A DNA stretch of 64,000 nucleotides, from assembly GCA_026874595.1 (NCBI GenBank), contig CM049314.1, positions 74,912,300 through 74,976,299 of the forward strand, in the 5' to 3' direction. Of the stretch, positions 62,076 through 64,000 are shown piece after piece. Made by a program: the position numbers and the translations under genes. The number at the start of each line of letters is the position of its first letter. Position 1 is the stretch's first letter. Source of the stretch: Sipunculus nudus (taxonomy: Eukaryota > Annelida > Sipuncula > Golfingiida > Sipunculidae). A model generated the notes under the pieces. It saw only the letters and a list, made by a program, of their open reading frames with translations, was not told where the DNA came from and searched no databases.

Positions 62076-62306
62076 CTAGATATTGGTTGATATGATTGAT
62101 CTGCATGAACTGATAAGTAAGAAAATTGTTGCAAATAATACTTTGTGATCTGACCATGTGTTTTCTAATGGTGAAACTGGAGCATGTGAGCAATTTGTAA
62201 ACATGAGATCTATACCATTTCCATGATCTGTGGTTGACATGTTGATAAGTTGTTGACAGCTCAGTAGTTGGAACGTTTGTTTAACTAAATCCGAATTTTT
62301 TTTCAT
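62076..62306 (-). pseudogene. Possible LINE endonuclease C-terminal scrap
   Basis: The - strand frame has GNGIDLMFTNCSHAPVSPLE and then TWSDHKVLFA, resembling the IDLIFTN...SDHxxV end of non-LTR endonuclease domains. It is short and isolated. Confidence 0.3.
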
Positions 62307-62989
62307 ACCATTTTATACAGTTGCCTTATAATTAACGTCCCCAGTCCACAGGTGCAAGGACTTATGGTGGGGGAGGGATTTTTAGGCGCTGAATAGTGGG
62401 AGTTTCAACATCTCTGCATTTACATATGGGATATGAAACTAAATTCAACAGTTCGTACAGGAAAAACAGTAGATGCATAATTACTGAATATTTATAAATC
62501 AACAGACAGACAGGTAGACGAACAAATCTGATCACATTATTTCCCATTCTCCTTGGGCAGGAAATTGATGAACAAAAGTTTGAATTAGTTCCTCGCTTTT
62601 TATTTTATCATTTTTTTTAAGTTTATAATTTTCATACATTTGAAATATCATATATATTTGGATATACATTTATAAGTCAATTCAAAATTCTAAATATCAT
62701 CATCATTTATCGCTAATTTTGCTCATATAACATCACATTATGCAAACTGATGGATTTAAACTTATTTTGAAATTATTAAAAAGGAATTAAGAGGCACAAT
62801 ACCACAAGATGGCATCTTGTAGATTACATTGGAGATAAAACAGCGTTTCAGTTTTGGAAGTACAGTTCAAGCAATAACAATTATTTCCTTACACTTTATG
62901 TATATTGCTGTGGGGGTAATGGGAGTGATTTGAGAATAACTATGCACCTTCGACAGCTGGGGGGGGGGGGGTATTCACAATGCAAGTGG

Positions 62990-63721
62990 ATCTTGGCAAT
63001 GCAAGTCAAATTTTACCTCGTCTTGTTTGTGAGCTTTGATTTCAAATTTCATATTTTAACCGATTAAATCCTTATGTGTATATGCTGTGAAAATCAATTC
63101 AGCAGTGCTTACTAGAATAAAATGTGCCATGGTCAAAGTTGGGCAATATTTAAGTTACTAATTATACACTCATGCTAATAATTTTAAGAATTTACAAAAT
63201 GTTGATCTAATTTCTTTCATACAATTAAATCTTGATTAAATAGTTGTTAACTTGAAAAAAAAAATCTCCAACTATAGCAGTTACCATGTTAAGACAAACA
63301 AAAATATATTTCTTTATATTTTGATAAGGTATCTTATTAATGCTTTGGTTCATAATTTTTAAAAATTATGTAATATTGAACTAATTTTTGGCCCGTTCAT
63401 AGGAAATATACAGCGGAAATTTATAAATGTTTATAAATATGAACAAACACAGACGAGGGTTTTTTTTATTTTAGGCAGTCATGAAGTGTAACAACAGGTT
63501 TCTCCTTTAATTCTCGAAGGACTGAAGTCGCATTAGCCCAATTTTGGGCTTGGTAGGAGAAGTAAGGGAACTTATGGACATCGAATTGTATGTCATATTT
63601 TGGATTTGTCGGTCTAATCGTTCCAAAACGTGCCAGTCAAACGGAGAGACAGACGGACGGACGGATGACAGACAATGGATCATAACTATAGCTCAAACGA
63701 CTTATAAGCGGCTGAACTAAA
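62990..63721 (-). mobile_element. Repeat A7, 5' part
   Basis: Reading down from 63721: TTAGTTCAGCCGCTTATAAG, GTCGTTTGAGCTATAG, then GTCC-rich sequence and the CTCCTACCAAGCCCAAAATT unit, as in A5 and A1. The 3' end was not found. The hairpin is diverged. Confidence 0.65.
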
Positions 63722-64000
63722 AATTGTAATGTATATCAACACTTTGGAGATTGATAAGGTTTTCCGGAGATCTTTGGTTATTGTTGCCAGTTTCAGATAG
63801 TGTTGCTCATGTCATGATGTCCCTTTAATTCACAGATTGCTGATTTTATATGTGTACCATTGTGTTTTAAAGTCCAAGTTCATGAAATACACTTTAATAC
63901 AAAACTACTTGAACAAGCAAGAGGTTATAAGACGATAACAAAGAGATTATTCATACAACACCGTTTGAACGCTGATGTATATATGGTGAAATAAAAGGTA

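Overview
The window is AT-rich animal nuclear DNA, most probably from a mollusc and likely a bivalve. The reasons are one intron-rich eukaryotic gene with GT-AG and GC-AG introns, Ty3/gypsy and LINE fragments, and short-ended interspersed repeats that open with a hairpin followed by GTCC/GTCT-rich sequence, a style I associate from memory with bivalve genomes. The species is not identifiable from sequence alone. No bacterial-type gene, operon, CRISPR array, rRNA or convincing tRNA was seen.

The only well-supported host gene is on the + strand, from 35853 to 56180. It is a homocysteine S-methyltransferase of the MmuM/BHMT superfamily with seven coding exons, 951 nt in total, encoding 316 residues. 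Exon phases join without conflict, and the three zinc-binding cysteines are present (C226, C291, C292). Less than 5% of the gene's span is coding. Its introns, above all introns 1 to 4, are packed with repeats.

Layout. 1-302 is a 43-bp satellite. 1345-6400 (- strand) holds wrecks of at least two Ty3/gypsy elements: pol of one, then rearranged gag-protease-RT-RNase H pieces of another. 8822-14090 is bounded by palindromic minisatellites and holds a repeat here called E1. 14745-20520 is a large inverted repeat whose left arm is split by a 3.2-kb insertion (A1). 22531-29727 is a nested cluster (D1, A2, E2, A3). 32921-35437 is an LTR-like element with zinc-knuckle, coiled-coil and Cys-rich reading frames on the - strand. 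35853-56180 is the methyltransferase gene with repeats F, B2, A4, B3, D2, B4, A5 and A6 in its introns. 56181-64000 is mostly unassigned, with one possible first exon (60571-60594), a LINE 3' end (61657-61860) and a last repeat copy (A7).

The most interesting result is structural. Several unrelated-looking repeat families (called A, B, D, E and F here) share one architecture. A 5' subterminal motif, often part of a hairpin, returns as its reverse complement near the 3' end (A, B, D, E), followed in the better-kept copies by a short 3' palindrome and a CTTGTT or CTAGTT end. Insertion is between two Ts without a longer target duplication. This matches what is known of Helentron-derived non-autonomous elements (HINE/DINE-1/pearl type). 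Two insertions can be checked inside the window because the empty site survives elsewhere. Many of these elements carry the palindrome GGTGGCGCCACC, which I count 19 times exactly.
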